DNA from: Tubiluchus corallicola
Taxonomy: Eukaryota > Priapulida > Priapulimorpha > Priapulimorphida > Tubiluchidae
Assembly (NCBI GenBank): GCA_030141605.1
Contig: JAQGDQ010000146.1
Location: 362,433 to 426,432, forward strand
DNA: 64,000 bases
Direction: 5' to 3'
A program made the translations under genes and the position numbers. Every line of letters begins with the position of its first letter. Positions within the stretch are counted from its first letter, which is position 1. Shown here piece after piece: positions 48,303 to 59,215 of the stretch. Under the pieces are notes generated by a model. The model worked only from the letters and a program-made list of their open reading frames with translations. It was not told the origin of the DNA and ran no database searches.

Positions 48303-48986
48303 TTAAAGGCAAACTCTCCACTTACATAAAGCTTAAAAAATTCGTCTTGAAAGTTTATACCACATACATACTGTCTTTTTGCATACAGCATTGTCGTCGA
48401 CAGTAACACTGTATAAAATATGTGAATTTAAACTCTGGCGATGACCCGGTAGATGCAGCCATTTTGACGATATGTCATTTGAAAAAGGTTTAGATAACAC
48501 CAAGTAAAGTTGAAAAAATAATCAGAGCATTCGTAGCACACACGTCACTAACAAAGTAAAATTCTAAGTCACTGTATTTTCTCAATAAGAATAAAAACAT
48601 TTTTTAGTTTGTGAGCGGTGCGCCCTGGAGGTGAGTCAATGACATTTTACTAATTGGTGCAAACATTTTAAATAATTGCTTATTTTCTTTTCTAGTTACA
48701 CAAATCTTTCAAGCAGGTAAGCGAAATGCTAAGTAATATAACTTTGCATGGAAAGTGTTTGAGACCTAATTTAACATTTCCTTTTCTTTTCCTGATTTAC
48801 GTTGTGTGTATATGACGTCATGTGATGGCGCTGTCGCAACAGTATTGCAGGAGATTTAAAATAAAAACAAACAAAAAGTCCATTCAACCCGAGTACGATA
48901 CACGCATAAAAATGCTGTAAAGTAATATATTTTTTAAGTCGATTTTTCTGAGATCCACTCCAGGTGCCTCTTTTCTTGTCCTTTAA
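48303..48986 (+). mobile_element. D-family TTAA element, copy D5
   Basis: TTAA AGGCAAACTC at the left and TTTTCTTGTCCT TTAA at the right (48983-48986). Contains ATGACGTCATGTGATGGCG near 48812 and CGCCCTGGAGGTGAGTC near 48621. It lies just past the 3' end of the FKRP-like gene. Confidence 0.85.
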
Positions 48987-49305
48987 ATGATTCTCTGTTT
49001 AATCTAGAGCAGTTATGCACCTGGTTCAGCTCTGACCGTGAGTCTCATTCAGATTTAAATACTCTAAGCTTTAATTTGTAACTCCAGCGTCTTATCAGTG
49101 AATCAAGTCACGCGAAATTATCTTTAGCTTCGCGCCTAACATCAGACTTAAATGTCGACGCATTTTATTATTATTTAGTCACTTTGTGGATTATAAAGGA
49201 AAACAGTAATCAGTTTTAGAACATAATTATAGCATTATGAAGTGCCTCAAATATTCGAAAATATATTGAAATGCCATTAAAATTTTACTTTCTAAGAATG
49301 ACATG
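48986..49305 (+). repeat. E block, inverted counterpart of 18310-18607
   Basis: ATGATTCTCTGTTTAATCTAGAGC at the left through GTTTTAGAACATAATTATAG to TTTTACTTTCTAAGAA at the right; all parts are found in reverse at 18.3-18.6 kb, again directly beside a D element. Confidence 0.8.
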
Positions 49306-49694
49306 CTGAAAATTATTGCCTCGTAATTATAACCCTAATTTCGTTAATGTCTATTAGCAGTGGGAAAAAATACAAAAATGTATTTGAAATCTTTGACGTT
49401 TTCTGAAATCTTTAGTGGTGATTGAACTGAGAATGCGTAACGACGAAGCTTCGTAGTTGTTAACAATCAAAAATAATGCAACGGTAACAAATGACATAAC
49501 AATAAACAAATAGGTAAACAGACACACACTTAGCTAAAACCGGAATGTCCTCAGGTGAAAAACTTCAGATGGAGGAGCACGAAGTATTTAAGGAGGGACT
49601 CGGCTTTTGAATTGAAACCTCCAATACCCTGAGGACTCATTTCGAGTGTTACAAAACAGTCACTGATTACAACAGTCCATGATCTGCAAGCAGT

Positions 49695-50083
49695 AAGCCT
49701 TTTACAGCTCCAGCGATTGACGGTGATCCTGAAAAGGTCAAAGGTTAAGTGCACCAGACAACGCATTTGTGTAATCTTGGTAATGCCTCGGAACCAAAGC
49801 TACGGTAGTAGTAACAGTTTAACAACCAGCTAGAACCTTACCTAGTTCATTTTTTCTTATTCCCAAGCAAGAACCTGCTAGTAAATCACCCTATGCACAG
49901 ACGGATGCATAATTAAGTAAAGTCCACGTAAAACAACTGAAGTTACTGAACTGATGCAGCATACGGCTTTGTTTTACACACATATCACGTGACGGTTGTA
50001 GTTAAGATGCGTTGTTGTGGTACACTTAACTTTTAACCTGCAGCAACTGCGCGTGCGTACAACAAAACTGTGAAAAGGCTTAT
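49695..50083 (-). mobile_element. A-family MITE, copy A9
   Basis: Ends AAGCCTTTTACAGCTCCAG and AAAACTGTGAAAAGGCTTA. AGGTCAAAGGTTAAG is intact at the left; the right DR1 copy is worn (CTTAACTTTTAACC). Confidence 0.88.
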
Positions 50084-50350
50084 TCCCATATGTAAACATG
50101 TTCACTAACCCTAGAAACAAGATGACATTTAGTCTGACCGATATAGGCAGCAGTACAAACTGCACAAGTGTGTTTGTAGGCCACGCCCACTCTCATCAGA
50201 GGGAAGCTAGAAACATGTTTAGTCAAGCAAGATGATAATTTGTTAATGATGATATTTTTACATTAATTTTAATGTCAACGTTATTATCATTATACTTAAA
50301 CTTAATTAATTTCATGATTGTGGTAAGACAATTTGTTTTTAAGAATTCAG

Positions 50351-50640
50351 AGTAATACTTTCCTGTCTTCTTTCCTCACATTCCTTTCCCCCTATCCTTT
50401 CTGTCTTCTTGGCCGCTCTCTCGTCCTTCAACCTCTCGTTTTCCCTAGTGCTCTCCTCTCACTCTGCTCTGTCTTTCTGCTGTCCCGTCCCTCTTTTCAT
50501 TTCCACCTTCCTTCCCCTTTCACTAAGTTTCTCTCTCTTTCTTTCTTGCTCTCTCTCACTCAGCTTTCTCTCTCTTTCTTTCTTACTCTCACTCTGCTTT
50601 CACTCTCTCCCTCTGTCTCCATCTCTCTCCTTCCTTTACA
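50351..50640 (+). repeat. C/T-rich polypyrimidine tract
   Basis: CT, CTTT and CCTT words with few purines; Ser/Leu frames are by-products. Confidence 0.85.
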
Positions 50641-51330
50641 AGTGCTTTAATGGCTAGATGAAAATTTGGGCAATATAGATTTGAAACACTTGCACGCGTA
50701 AGTGTTTTTATAGTACCGAACAGAAATATAGAAAAATACATCGGGTTTTAAGAACAAGTCTCTTTTATTCATAGAGGTGAAGAAATGAGCATCTTTATGG
50801 AGTGTTTCTTTACTGATGCCACTGCATCAAATCATTGAATAGCAAGAGCCATGCTATGCATGTAGTGTAAGGCATAGTTAAGATCAGAGAACCATAGATA
50901 ACTATTGTTCACTATTAACTAGGATTGACTTGATAGTGGTGTGATGCTGTGCACGCCTTAGCAGAAAATGGATAAACGTTTTTCTATAAATGTACAATAA
51001 ATTAATCCAGTTTAAACTTTATTTAATGTGTACAACGTATACAAAAGAATGCATATGTTCTATTCCAGCATAAAACCACGTGTTGTAATAGCACAATGAC
51101 TATAAGGGTTGATCATATTTCTGATGAAGATCAATTGCACGCTATCATCTTCATAGTAGTGATAATGATGGTGATGATGATATTAATTAATATAGCGTAA
51201 TACATAGGTTCACTTCCAGCAAGTACACGGGTCAGATAGTTTTCTTGTGTTCTGTACTTGATGGAACTGATTTAAAATAATATAGGTTATGTAGAAGTTT
51301 ACATGTGACTTTTATGGTCAAAATCTGTCC
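50641..51330. other. No recognisable feature
   Basis: AT-rich, with a GATGATGAT run near 51165. Confidence 0.4.
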
Positions 51331-51500
51331 TGTTACTTGTGCATTCATTCACTCCATTCATTCGCTTGTCTTACCACGTCTTAAATATTCATTTGCTCGT
51401 TTGTTACCCCTTCATTCATTCATTCATTCACTCGTTTGTTCGTTCATTCATTCGTTCGTTCATTCGTTCATTCATACATCAATCATTCATACATTTATTC
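51331..51500 (+). repeat. (ATTC/GTTC)n tetranucleotide tract
   Basis: CATT and CGTT tetramers, the densest part at 51410-51475; His/Ser/Phe/Ile frames are by-products. Confidence 0.9.
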
Positions 51501-52634
51501 ACTCACTTGTCACACTGTTTCTATTCTTTCATTCATTTATCCTAGTCATTAGTTTTTATTTCCTCGTTTTTCATTTTTCTATCTACCTGTTCATTTGCCA
51601 GTCTGTTTGTCCTTTCATGTCTGAGAACAACTACGAGAAGTTTTGAGAACTGATAGCGTTAGAAGATTCTCGAATAGGAAAGAAGTTCCTGGAATAATGT
51701 TAGAAACGGAAGTAAGAGACAGAAGAGGTGTTGAGCTGGAAATTTGGGTTAAAGTTAATTATGCTACTAGTGTCTCGCTCGACGTTTATTTTTGCCTATC
51801 TAACCAAATCGAGTGGACACCGTGAGTGTGTAGTAACATATATAAAATTTATAATTATTGCATATAAATGCACAATTGGCACTTGCATATCTGTCTGTCT
51901 ATGTGCCACATCCAGTCGTTCATCTGTCAGTCAATCTACCCACCCGTTTTTTCCGTTGTTTCTTGTATTACAGTAACTTTTTTCTCTCCTTTTGACGTAA
52001 TGTGTAAATTGTAAGCTGCGTGATAGTATAATCTGAGATTGCGAGACGGAAGCGTCAATAGTTTTCTTTTCTTACCTATAGATGTCAGGCATGACGGAGT
52101 AAATAAAAACACGTTGCTTGACGTAAAGCATGATTGTAGTAAGTGGTAACATTGCTAATACAATAATATTGTTACTTTATGGTAGCGAAGTAGCGTGTTA
52201 ATTTTTTGTGTCTTTATTATATTAATTTTTATGAACATCGGATTCAATAGAAGAAGGTAACGAATGAACTGCTTCATAATTATTACAATGCCGAAAGTTT
52301 CCTCATAATTATTACATTGCTAATGCTAATTTTCAGTAAAGCTGTGTTTGTTGTGCTAAAATAATCAAGTACAGTATGTCATGTTAATATTTATACCAGC
52401 TTGTTGAATAACATCAGTGGGTGAGTTAGTAATAGTGTTAATAAGTAGTAGAAATTTCATGTTAATGGCTTGGAAAACATTTATTCATTAAATAAAGTAC
52501 ACAGGCTTTGATCTCTTATCCTTCAATGGTAATGGTAGTGGCCATTTGTATGGCGCCCACTTAAGTATCGGTATGAATTTGTGGGGTACTTATGTTCCAC
52601 ACAAGCAGTAGCAAGACTCTAGTCGATGTCATAA
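51501..52634. other. No gene seen
   Basis: Short open frames here are not recognisable; AATAATTATTACA(A/T)TG occurs twice near 52275 and 52305. Confidence 0.45.
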
Positions 52635-53315
52635 TTAAGTCTGAGAGTTAGTAAATATACTCCTCTGAGTTGAAAAAGAGGACACTTTTTCGCACACTTG
52701 TAAGTAGGCAAAAATGACCAGTCTAGGGTCTACTAAACCTAAAACAGAAATGAAAGTTCTGCCACCACATGTCGAGCATTCGGCTTCCCAGTAATATTGA
52801 CCTGCGCGAAAACACGGGTACTTGGCCTTCATTTCATCTGTAAATGCACACTGTCGTTTTGGCATTGCTACTTTCTAATTAACTTTTACCAGTTGCTCAA
52901 AACTGCAAAACAGCGAAACTATACAAATTTAAAGAAATTCACATAAAAACAAACAAAATGGCTCCCAGAAGCTGACGTCATTTTAAGTCGTTAGCGAATA
53001 CGCCGAGTATCGACAGCTGTGGGAGTCGTGTGACCCATAGTGATGTGCACATCGCTTACTTTTGTTCAGTAAATATGTAAACAAAGCTTTTACAAGGGTT
53101 GCATTTTGAGATGTTAGCAACATCTTGTATTGAAAATTAACGAGCCTTTCTTTGTCTCGTACTGTCGTACGCCTCTGCAGTTGGAGCGTCCGTACATACT
53201 TACGGATTGAAGCAAAACCCAGACAAACTGCCGATTTTTTGAAAACCCGTTTGGACAGAGGCCCAAAAAGAGGACGTGTCTGGGGAAACCTGGACATGTG
53301 GTAACCCTACGCCTA
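52635..53315 (-). pseudogene. Relic of a hAT-like transposon keeping the start of its transposase
   Basis: The minus-strand frame from ATG 52865 begins MPKRQCAFTDEM and continues KYPCFRAG..WEAECSTCGG..FISV. That is the N-terminal pattern of hAT-related transposase/zinc-finger proteins in many animals (MP.R.CKF...L...YPF...). It then loses the pattern after residue 41. Upstream on the same strand, 53310-53265 holds a terminal-looking GGTTACCACATGTCCAGG and CGTCCTCTTTTTGGGCC segment, and AAAAAGAGGACA recurs near 52675. It reads as an internally deleted, inactive copy. Confidence 0.5.
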
Positions 53316-53720
53316 TTAGCAAGTGAAAATTGAATTATCATGAACGGTACAACAGTAGTCTGCTAAACTGGGCCCAAATTGATGTGCTGCAGTTACGACA
53401 GTTTCCATGTCTTAATTGGGGTTTTGGTGCGTGAAATTCTGAAACATCTCAAATTCATGTAACCATCTTATTTCTTTAATCACACCTGAAGCTCCTGTGT
53501 AACTTAGAAAGGAGAGACAAATTCAAATAACACATGTCATTATATTACTTATATGTCATACGACATTATTTAGTCACGCACTCATATGTTGCATGCATTT
53601 ATATATATTGGAAATAGGTAAATATACGAAGCTACTTTTAATAAATGCAAATTAATAAATTATCATCCAATTCATTCATGATAGTAATGTGTTACTGTGC
53701 CCGACTTTTAATGTGTCTGG

Positions 53721-53826
53721 CAGTAACAACGATGATGGTGATGATAATGAAGATGATGATGATTATGATGACATGACAATAATTAATCTACTCCTTTCTC
53801 CCTCTCTCTCTCCCTCTCTCTCACTT

Positions 53827-53870
<44 letters not shown>

Positions 53871-53885
53871 CTTCCCTCCCTTCCC
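53721..53885 (+). repeat. GAT trinucleotide and (CT)n microsatellites
   Basis: GATGATGATTATGAT-type triplets at 53731-53770, then CT dinucleotides at about 53797-53870. Confidence 0.93.
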
Positions 53886-54640
53886 CCCTCTCTTTATCCC
53901 CCTTTCTCTCTCCTACTCTGCCTCAGCTTCGCATCAAGAAATGCGATTTTTAAGTCACGTGAAACTTAGAAGCAACAAATAGAGAGCAAAATATGACAGT
54001 ATTTCTTGAATTTATCTTGAGTCCACCGAAATAGAGTGTTTACGTGTATTGAATGGTGTATCTGCAATTAGGGAAAAACTGTAAGATCAAAAACTCAAAA
54101 GCCATGAAAATTCAACAGAATAGCAGTAAATACACGCATTTTATACATGTATAGCAAAATTAGTTGTAAGGTTATTGTTTGTTTTTGCTGAATGTGCTCC
54201 TTAACGTTGCATTCTTAATAATAATAAAGAAAAAGAAACTTGTAGAAAAGTAACATCTTGTATTTCAACTTAAGGAATTTCAAAATCCCTAATGTGTAAT
54301 GTATAGAAGAGGCAAAAGCTGCAGGTAGTTACACATTATACATTTTGATGACTACATTTTATATCCTTTTTAGACAGATTTATTGCTCACAGCAGTTGAC
54401 CATCGAGGAGCAAAAATCATAAAAAACACAATGGATTGCATGTTCATTTATGGACGGTATTAAGTGTTGAATTTTATATCCGTGTTTTCATTGCACTTGA
54501 CAGCTCTCAAATGTTCGAATCTTGATTTTTATTTAGTAAAGGTGAGCTGGTAAATTTCAAGGCTTTTTAATCTCTGGCTGCTGCAGATTTGAAGTATATA
54601 AGAGTTTGCTTTTACTAAGAGTTGTTTTAATAAATCACAC
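53886..54640. other. No recognisable feature
   Basis: AT-rich sequence before the tandem repeat upstream of the carrier gene. Confidence 0.4.
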
Positions 54641-55175
54641 GTTAGAGGAGTGATGCTGAGCTCCGTGCTAAAGGTAAGGATGAGGAACAGGTAGGATGCT
54701 GAATGAAGATGCTGGTGATGGAGGCTGGTGACAAAGATGAGGAAGCAGTTTGAGTACAGTTAGTGAATAGGTTCATAGCATGTTAGAGGATGATGTTGGG
54801 CTCCGTGCTAAAGGTAAGGATGAGGAACAGGTAGGATGCTGAATGAAGATGCTGGTGGTGGAGGCTTGTGACAAAGATGAGGAAGCAGTTTGAGTACAGT
54901 TAGTGAATAGGTTCATAGCATGTTAGAGGGATGATGCTGGGCTCCGTGGTAAAGGTAAAGATGAGGAATTGGTCAGATGCTGGCGGCGGAGTCTGGTGAC
55001 AAAGATGAGGAAACAGTTTGAGTACGATCTGTGAATAGGCTCATAGCATGTTAGAGCAGTGATGCTAAGCTCTGTGCCAAAGGCAAGGATGAGGAACTGG
55101 TGAGATGCTGGTGATGGAGTCTGGTGATAAAGATGAGAAAACAGTTTGAATGCGACCAGTGAATAGGTTCATAAC
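54641..55175 (+). repeat. ~140-bp tandem repeat upstream of the carrier gene, 4 copies
   Basis: GTTAGAGG..GATGCT..GCTCCGTG starts at 54641, 54782, 54922 and 55050 (steps 141, 140, 128). The first three are very similar; the last two carry an internal deletion (a GAATGAAGATGCTGG segment is lost). The array ends about 80 bases before the exon acceptor at 55253. Confidence 0.92.
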
Positions 55176-55253
55176 GATAACAGGTTTAAACGACTGGAAG
55201 ATTTTTCATAGATTGTGCAATGTTACCCAGTTCAGTGGCTTTTTCTTTTTCAG

Positions 55254-55454
55254 ATTATTGCTGTATCGCTCCTGCATTTTTTGTCGCTCTAGTCACCATG
55301 GTTATGTTTAAAGAGTTCGAGGCTATTGATGCCGCTTTAGACTTGCGGACGAGAAGGCGTCGAGCGTTAGACGAAGACATGCCACTTTATAAAGAACGCT
55401 TGATACCAGCTTCTTTCTGGGATGGACCCATTGATCTATTAGCTGGCGCGTTAG
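55254..55454 (+). CDS. SLC25A15: Mitochondrial ornithine carrier, exon with the start codon (CDS from 55298)
   Basis: The acceptor TTTTTCAG ends at 55253 and the donor GTAACA starts at 55455, leaving phase 1. The chosen start, ATG 55298, has an ideal context (CACCATGG). It encodes 52 codons plus one base. Residues 1-36 are an N-terminal extension with an arginine run (RTRRRR at 17-22) followed by acidic residues. Residues 40-53 (SFWDGPIDLLAGALG) match the start of carrier helix 1, where human ORNT1 reads AAIDLTAGAAG. The frame stays open upstream of ATG 55298 through the acceptor, so a start in an earlier exon is not excluded. The G completing residue 53 joins the next exon at 58917. Confidence 0.8.
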
Positions 55455-55784
55455 GTAACATTTTGATGTCTGAGTTACTTACATTTTTTTTTGCAATTTG
55501 TTGCAATGACAGCATGAAATGTAGACCTTGAGGTTTGTGTAGTAGCTTGCTCAACACTGTGCTTGCTGATAACTGCTTCTACATTCGTTTTCTTTTCTGT
55601 TTTGCAATAAAATATCTTGCAGGAATTTCTTATTAGTTCCTATTTATATAGACTATCATTTGTTGAGTGGTCTGTGTCCTTTGTCTTCAAAGTTCTTGGA
55701 TTATTCCATCTGTCATTCTTGGCTGAACTTGGAAAAGTGATTGACAAACTGACTTCCTAAAAATTTCAAATTAACTCTGTTTCA

Positions 55785-56180
55785 TTAAAGGAAAACCGGA
55801 TGATTGTGTAAACATTAGTTCAGAATAAAGAATGCTCTAAAATATTGAAAACTACAATAGCTTTTTTTAAATCAAAGCTTAGATTAAATAATAATTACCT
55901 CGAATAATTAAATTTGTTAAACTTTCAAAGCTACGCGTGGCTCAGTGAATCTACTAAGATTGGCAACAGCGCTTTTTTGTCACATGCGTGTGGCCGACAA
56001 ATAGGCACAGTACCGTGATAAGCGCGATCATGAACTGCCGTGTTCGTCTCCGACGTCAGTGACTTTCCAAGGTAATTATCCAAATATTAGAAACAATATT
56101 GCTAACTTTTATAGCTAAGAAAATGTATATTTTGAACAGTAAATTAAAATGAGGTTGAGTCTAATCCGGTTTACCTTTAA
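55785..56180 (+). mobile_element. G-family TTAA MITE, copy G2, in carrier intron 1
   Basis: TTAA AGGAAAACCGGATG at the left and ATCCGGTTTACCT TTAA at the right. It is about 155 bp shorter than G1 because of an internal deletion. Confidence 0.87.
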
Positions 56181-57601
56181 ACATGAATAATTGCTATTAC
56201 CTTCGAGCGCTTGGCTTGTATTTCGATAAAAAATGACGTTTTCTGATATTTCGTACCGATTACAACAGCGGGGCTAGTTGACAAATTTGCACCTCCTGTA
56301 GTGTCTGTTGTTAACTACTATTTGTGTGCTTGCATAGCAAAATCGTCCATAAATCGGCAATTAAGCTTTCCTAGTTTGTCACATATCCTGAATCTCTATT
56401 TCATGAGACTTATTTTGATACCAAGCTCATCACTCTATGTTATTTCTAAGCTGAGACAATCCATGTTGAAGTTGAGGTGTAATCTTGAGAAAATCACTGT
56501 TAAAGCCAGCCATTGTTTTTTGTCGCGTTTCTACAAAACACTTAGTAGCCACATAAATGTTGGCTGCTATGGACTTTACAAGAGCAAATTCATGTTATGT
56601 TTAAATCCAGTAGATGGCTTTTCCTGACGAAGATCTGGTCTTGTCAACAGAAAAAAACAGAAGCAAAATGGCTACTTTCACGAGCTGCAATCGGAGTTAG
56701 AAAATGCAAGTTTTTTTACAATTGCAGTACTGGTTTCTAGACAGAAAAGTAGGTAAGGAGTTATAAAATTAGATTTTTAGTATTTTTTGGACACTTTCCT
56801 GATGATTTGATGCTGGAATATAAAAGTTCAATATATTTAGCATTTGTTTTCTTAAAAAATAAAAAATCGACATTTGACCAAATTTTTGGTGCTTTCTACT
56901 TTGAAGTACGTTTGAAGTTTTAACTATGCCAACTTATGGACGGTTTTGGTTTTCGAGGATACATGTGAGTTTTATTTATTTATTTGTTTATTTATTTATT
57001 AAATATATCCACAACGATTATTACAGCATTGCACATGATCGTTGTGCAATATATTGATTTCAAACTTTTCCTTTCGACAAATAAAGTTTTGAAATTCAGC
57101 CAAGAGTACAAAAATTAGTGTATGAATCCTGTATTAGTGATTAGGACTATAATTTTTAATAGAAAACTCACAGAGGTATTCTTAGTTTTGCAACCTCTAA
57201 TATTACAACTTTCCATTAATATGTCAGTTGACACCATTTTATGTCTAACATCGAGTAAAGCTGTGCTTTGCATTTTAATAAGGAGTTTATGACAATATAC
57301 TTTCTGCGTGTTCATACAGTATTTTATATCCACGAATGGACAGGTATAGCATTGCAAGAGAAGTATTGAACATGAATTGTATTTATATTTGATATCTTAG
57401 AATTTTTGTAATTTTTTTATACTATAAATCTTGTTTATTGTTTACTGTAAGTAAAGTTCAGTAAATTTTAAGTTCAGACTTGAAGTAAATATAGGTTAAG
57501 TTGAATTTTAGAGCTGTGGTGATTGTTGCTCTATTTTTCAGCCATTTTTCAGGTTACGTGTTTGTTGAATATGTTTTGCATTTAGAGCTGACAAAGTTTT
57601 G
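56181..57601. other. Carrier intron 1 sequence, no feature recognised
   Basis: AT-rich. A short TTTA run lies at 56970-57002; frames of 80-108 codons are not recognisable. Confidence 0.5.
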
Positions 57602-57990
57602 TCTTTTCGCTTTGTGTTGTCTTGTCTTGCCTTGCCTTGCCTTGCCTTGTCTTGTCTTGTCTTGTCTTGTCTTGTCTTGTCTTGTCTTGTCTTGTCTTGT
57701 CTTGCCTTGCCTTGACTTGTCTTGTCTTGTCTTGTCTTGCCTTGCCTTGCCTTGCCTTGCCTTGCCTTGCCTTGTCTTGTCTTGCCTTGCCTTGCCTTGA
57801 CTTGACTTGTCTTGTCTTGTCTTGTCTTGTCTTGCCTTGCCTTGCCTTGACTTGTCTTGTCTTGCCTTGCCTTGCCTTGCCTTGCCTTGACTTGACTTGT
57901 CTTGTCTTGCCTTGCCTTGCCTTGCCTTGCCTTGCCTTGCCTTGCCTTGCCTTGACTTGACTTGACTTGCCTTGTCTTGTCTTGCACCTT
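57602..57990 (+). repeat. CTTGT/CTTGC/CTTGA pentanucleotide array, about 75 units
   Basis: Perfect 5-base phase for about 380 bases, varying only at the last base of the unit (T, C or A). Frames stay open (Leu/Cys/Pro on plus, Lys/Gln/Asp/Thr/Arg on minus) because no unit order makes a stop. Confidence 0.97.
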
Positions 57991-58549
57991 TTATTGCTAC
58001 GTAGCTGCAGATTTCTTAAACTTCGAGAAATTTTAACTTTGTCGACTTTAGATAAAAATAGTCGATCATCCTTTTGTAAACAAAATCGTTTTCTTGGATG
58101 TTTATTTATTCAAATTGCATAAGTGGCACAAAATCTGAAATAGCAAAAGAAAAAAAATAAATAAATAAGAAAAATTAAAATATGAGAACATTTTCTGCAG
58201 AACTGTTTTGATATGAAACAATCAATTTCTTGCACGTACACAAAGAGGAACTTCTGTAGTTCCTCGAAAATAAAGAGGATTGATCTGCAAAAGACTTCCG
58301 CCTGCATATTCACGTCTGTTCAGAAATGATTTGCTACATTTTGAAATGGATTTTTAGAACAAACGACGATGAAAATGAATTATGCTATGACAATGGTGAA
58401 GGTGGTCATGTCAATGATGATGACGATGGCCGCACGTAAAAAGTGATGATGGTAACAGTGACAGTGGTAATGCAATTATTGTTTAAAGTGGGTCCATCCG
58501 ATGTGTTCTCCAAAAGTCTTGAGGGATATTTTGCTAGTGTAAAATAAAG
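57991..58549. other. Carrier intron 1 sequence, no feature recognised
   Basis: AT-rich with a small GATGATGACGATGG run near 58413. Confidence 0.45.
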
Positions 58550-58902
58550 TGTTTTCACACTTTCAGCGATTCAGCGAAAGTGTCCAAGGTTAATTGTAAA
58601 AGACAGTGCATTTGTGCACACTTGACAATGCCTCGCAGCCCATGTTTAACAGCAGCAGTTTTCACAGTTAGCTAGAACCTTACCTAGTTCATTTTTTCTT
58701 GTTCCCAAGCAAGATCCTGCTAGTAAATCACTCTACGCACAGACTAACATGCTTAGTTAAGTAAAGTCCACGTATTACTGAGCTGATGTGACATACGGCT
58801 TTGCTTTGCACACATGATGGTTGTAGTTAAGACGTGTTGTTGTGGTACACTTAATCTTTGACATGCAGGAGGTGCTCGTATGCACAACGAAGCTGTGAAA
58901 AT
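58550..58902 (-). mobile_element. A-family MITE, copy A10, ending against a carrier splice acceptor
   Basis: A worn inverted copy: GTTTTCACACTTTCAGCG at the left, the usual TAGCTAGAACCTTACCTAG core, and GCACAACGAAGCTGTGAAAA at the right. The element ends at about 58900 and the acceptor AG is at 58915-58916, so the branch-point region lies in the transposon. Confidence 0.85.
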
Positions 58903-58916
58903 TTTTTATATTATAG

Positions 58917-59151
58917 GTGGTGTAGCTACTGTATACACGGGTCAACCTTTAGATACAGTTAAAGTGAAATTACAGACGTTTCCGCACTTGTACAGAAATG
59001 CTTTGCACTGCACAGTTGACACTTTTAAAACGAACGGCATAAGAGGATTGTATGCCGGTACCGTGCCTTCGCTAGCGGCTAACGTTGGAGAAAACGGGGT
59101 GCTATTTTTCGCATACGGGTTTTGCCAGAAAACAGTGAAAACAGCAGTCGG
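58917..59151 (+). CDS. SLC25A15: Mitochondrial ornithine carrier, second coding exon
   Basis: The acceptor (TTATAG) ends at 58916 and the donor GTAAGT starts at 59152; phases 1 and 2 fit the neighbours. It encodes residues 53-131, the first carrier repeat. The signature is PLDTVKVK at 63-70 (family consensus PxDxxK/R), followed by QTFPHLYR and by GLYAGTVPSLAANVGENGVL, very like ORNT1. SLC25A15 exchanges cytosolic ornithine for matrix citrulline across the inner mitochondrial membrane and links the matrix and cytosolic halves of the urea/arginine pathway. The intron before it is 3462 bp long and ends inside or against an A-family MITE. Confidence 0.92.
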
Positions 59152-59215
59152 GTAAGTACTGTACAGTGTTCAAGATGACTTATGAAACTACATTCTGTTT
59201 GCATTTGAAACCGAG

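Noticed and set aside
57501-57987. Leu/Cys-rich and Lys/Gln/Thr-rich frames
   Set aside because: Product of the CTTGN pentanucleotide array within the carrier intron.
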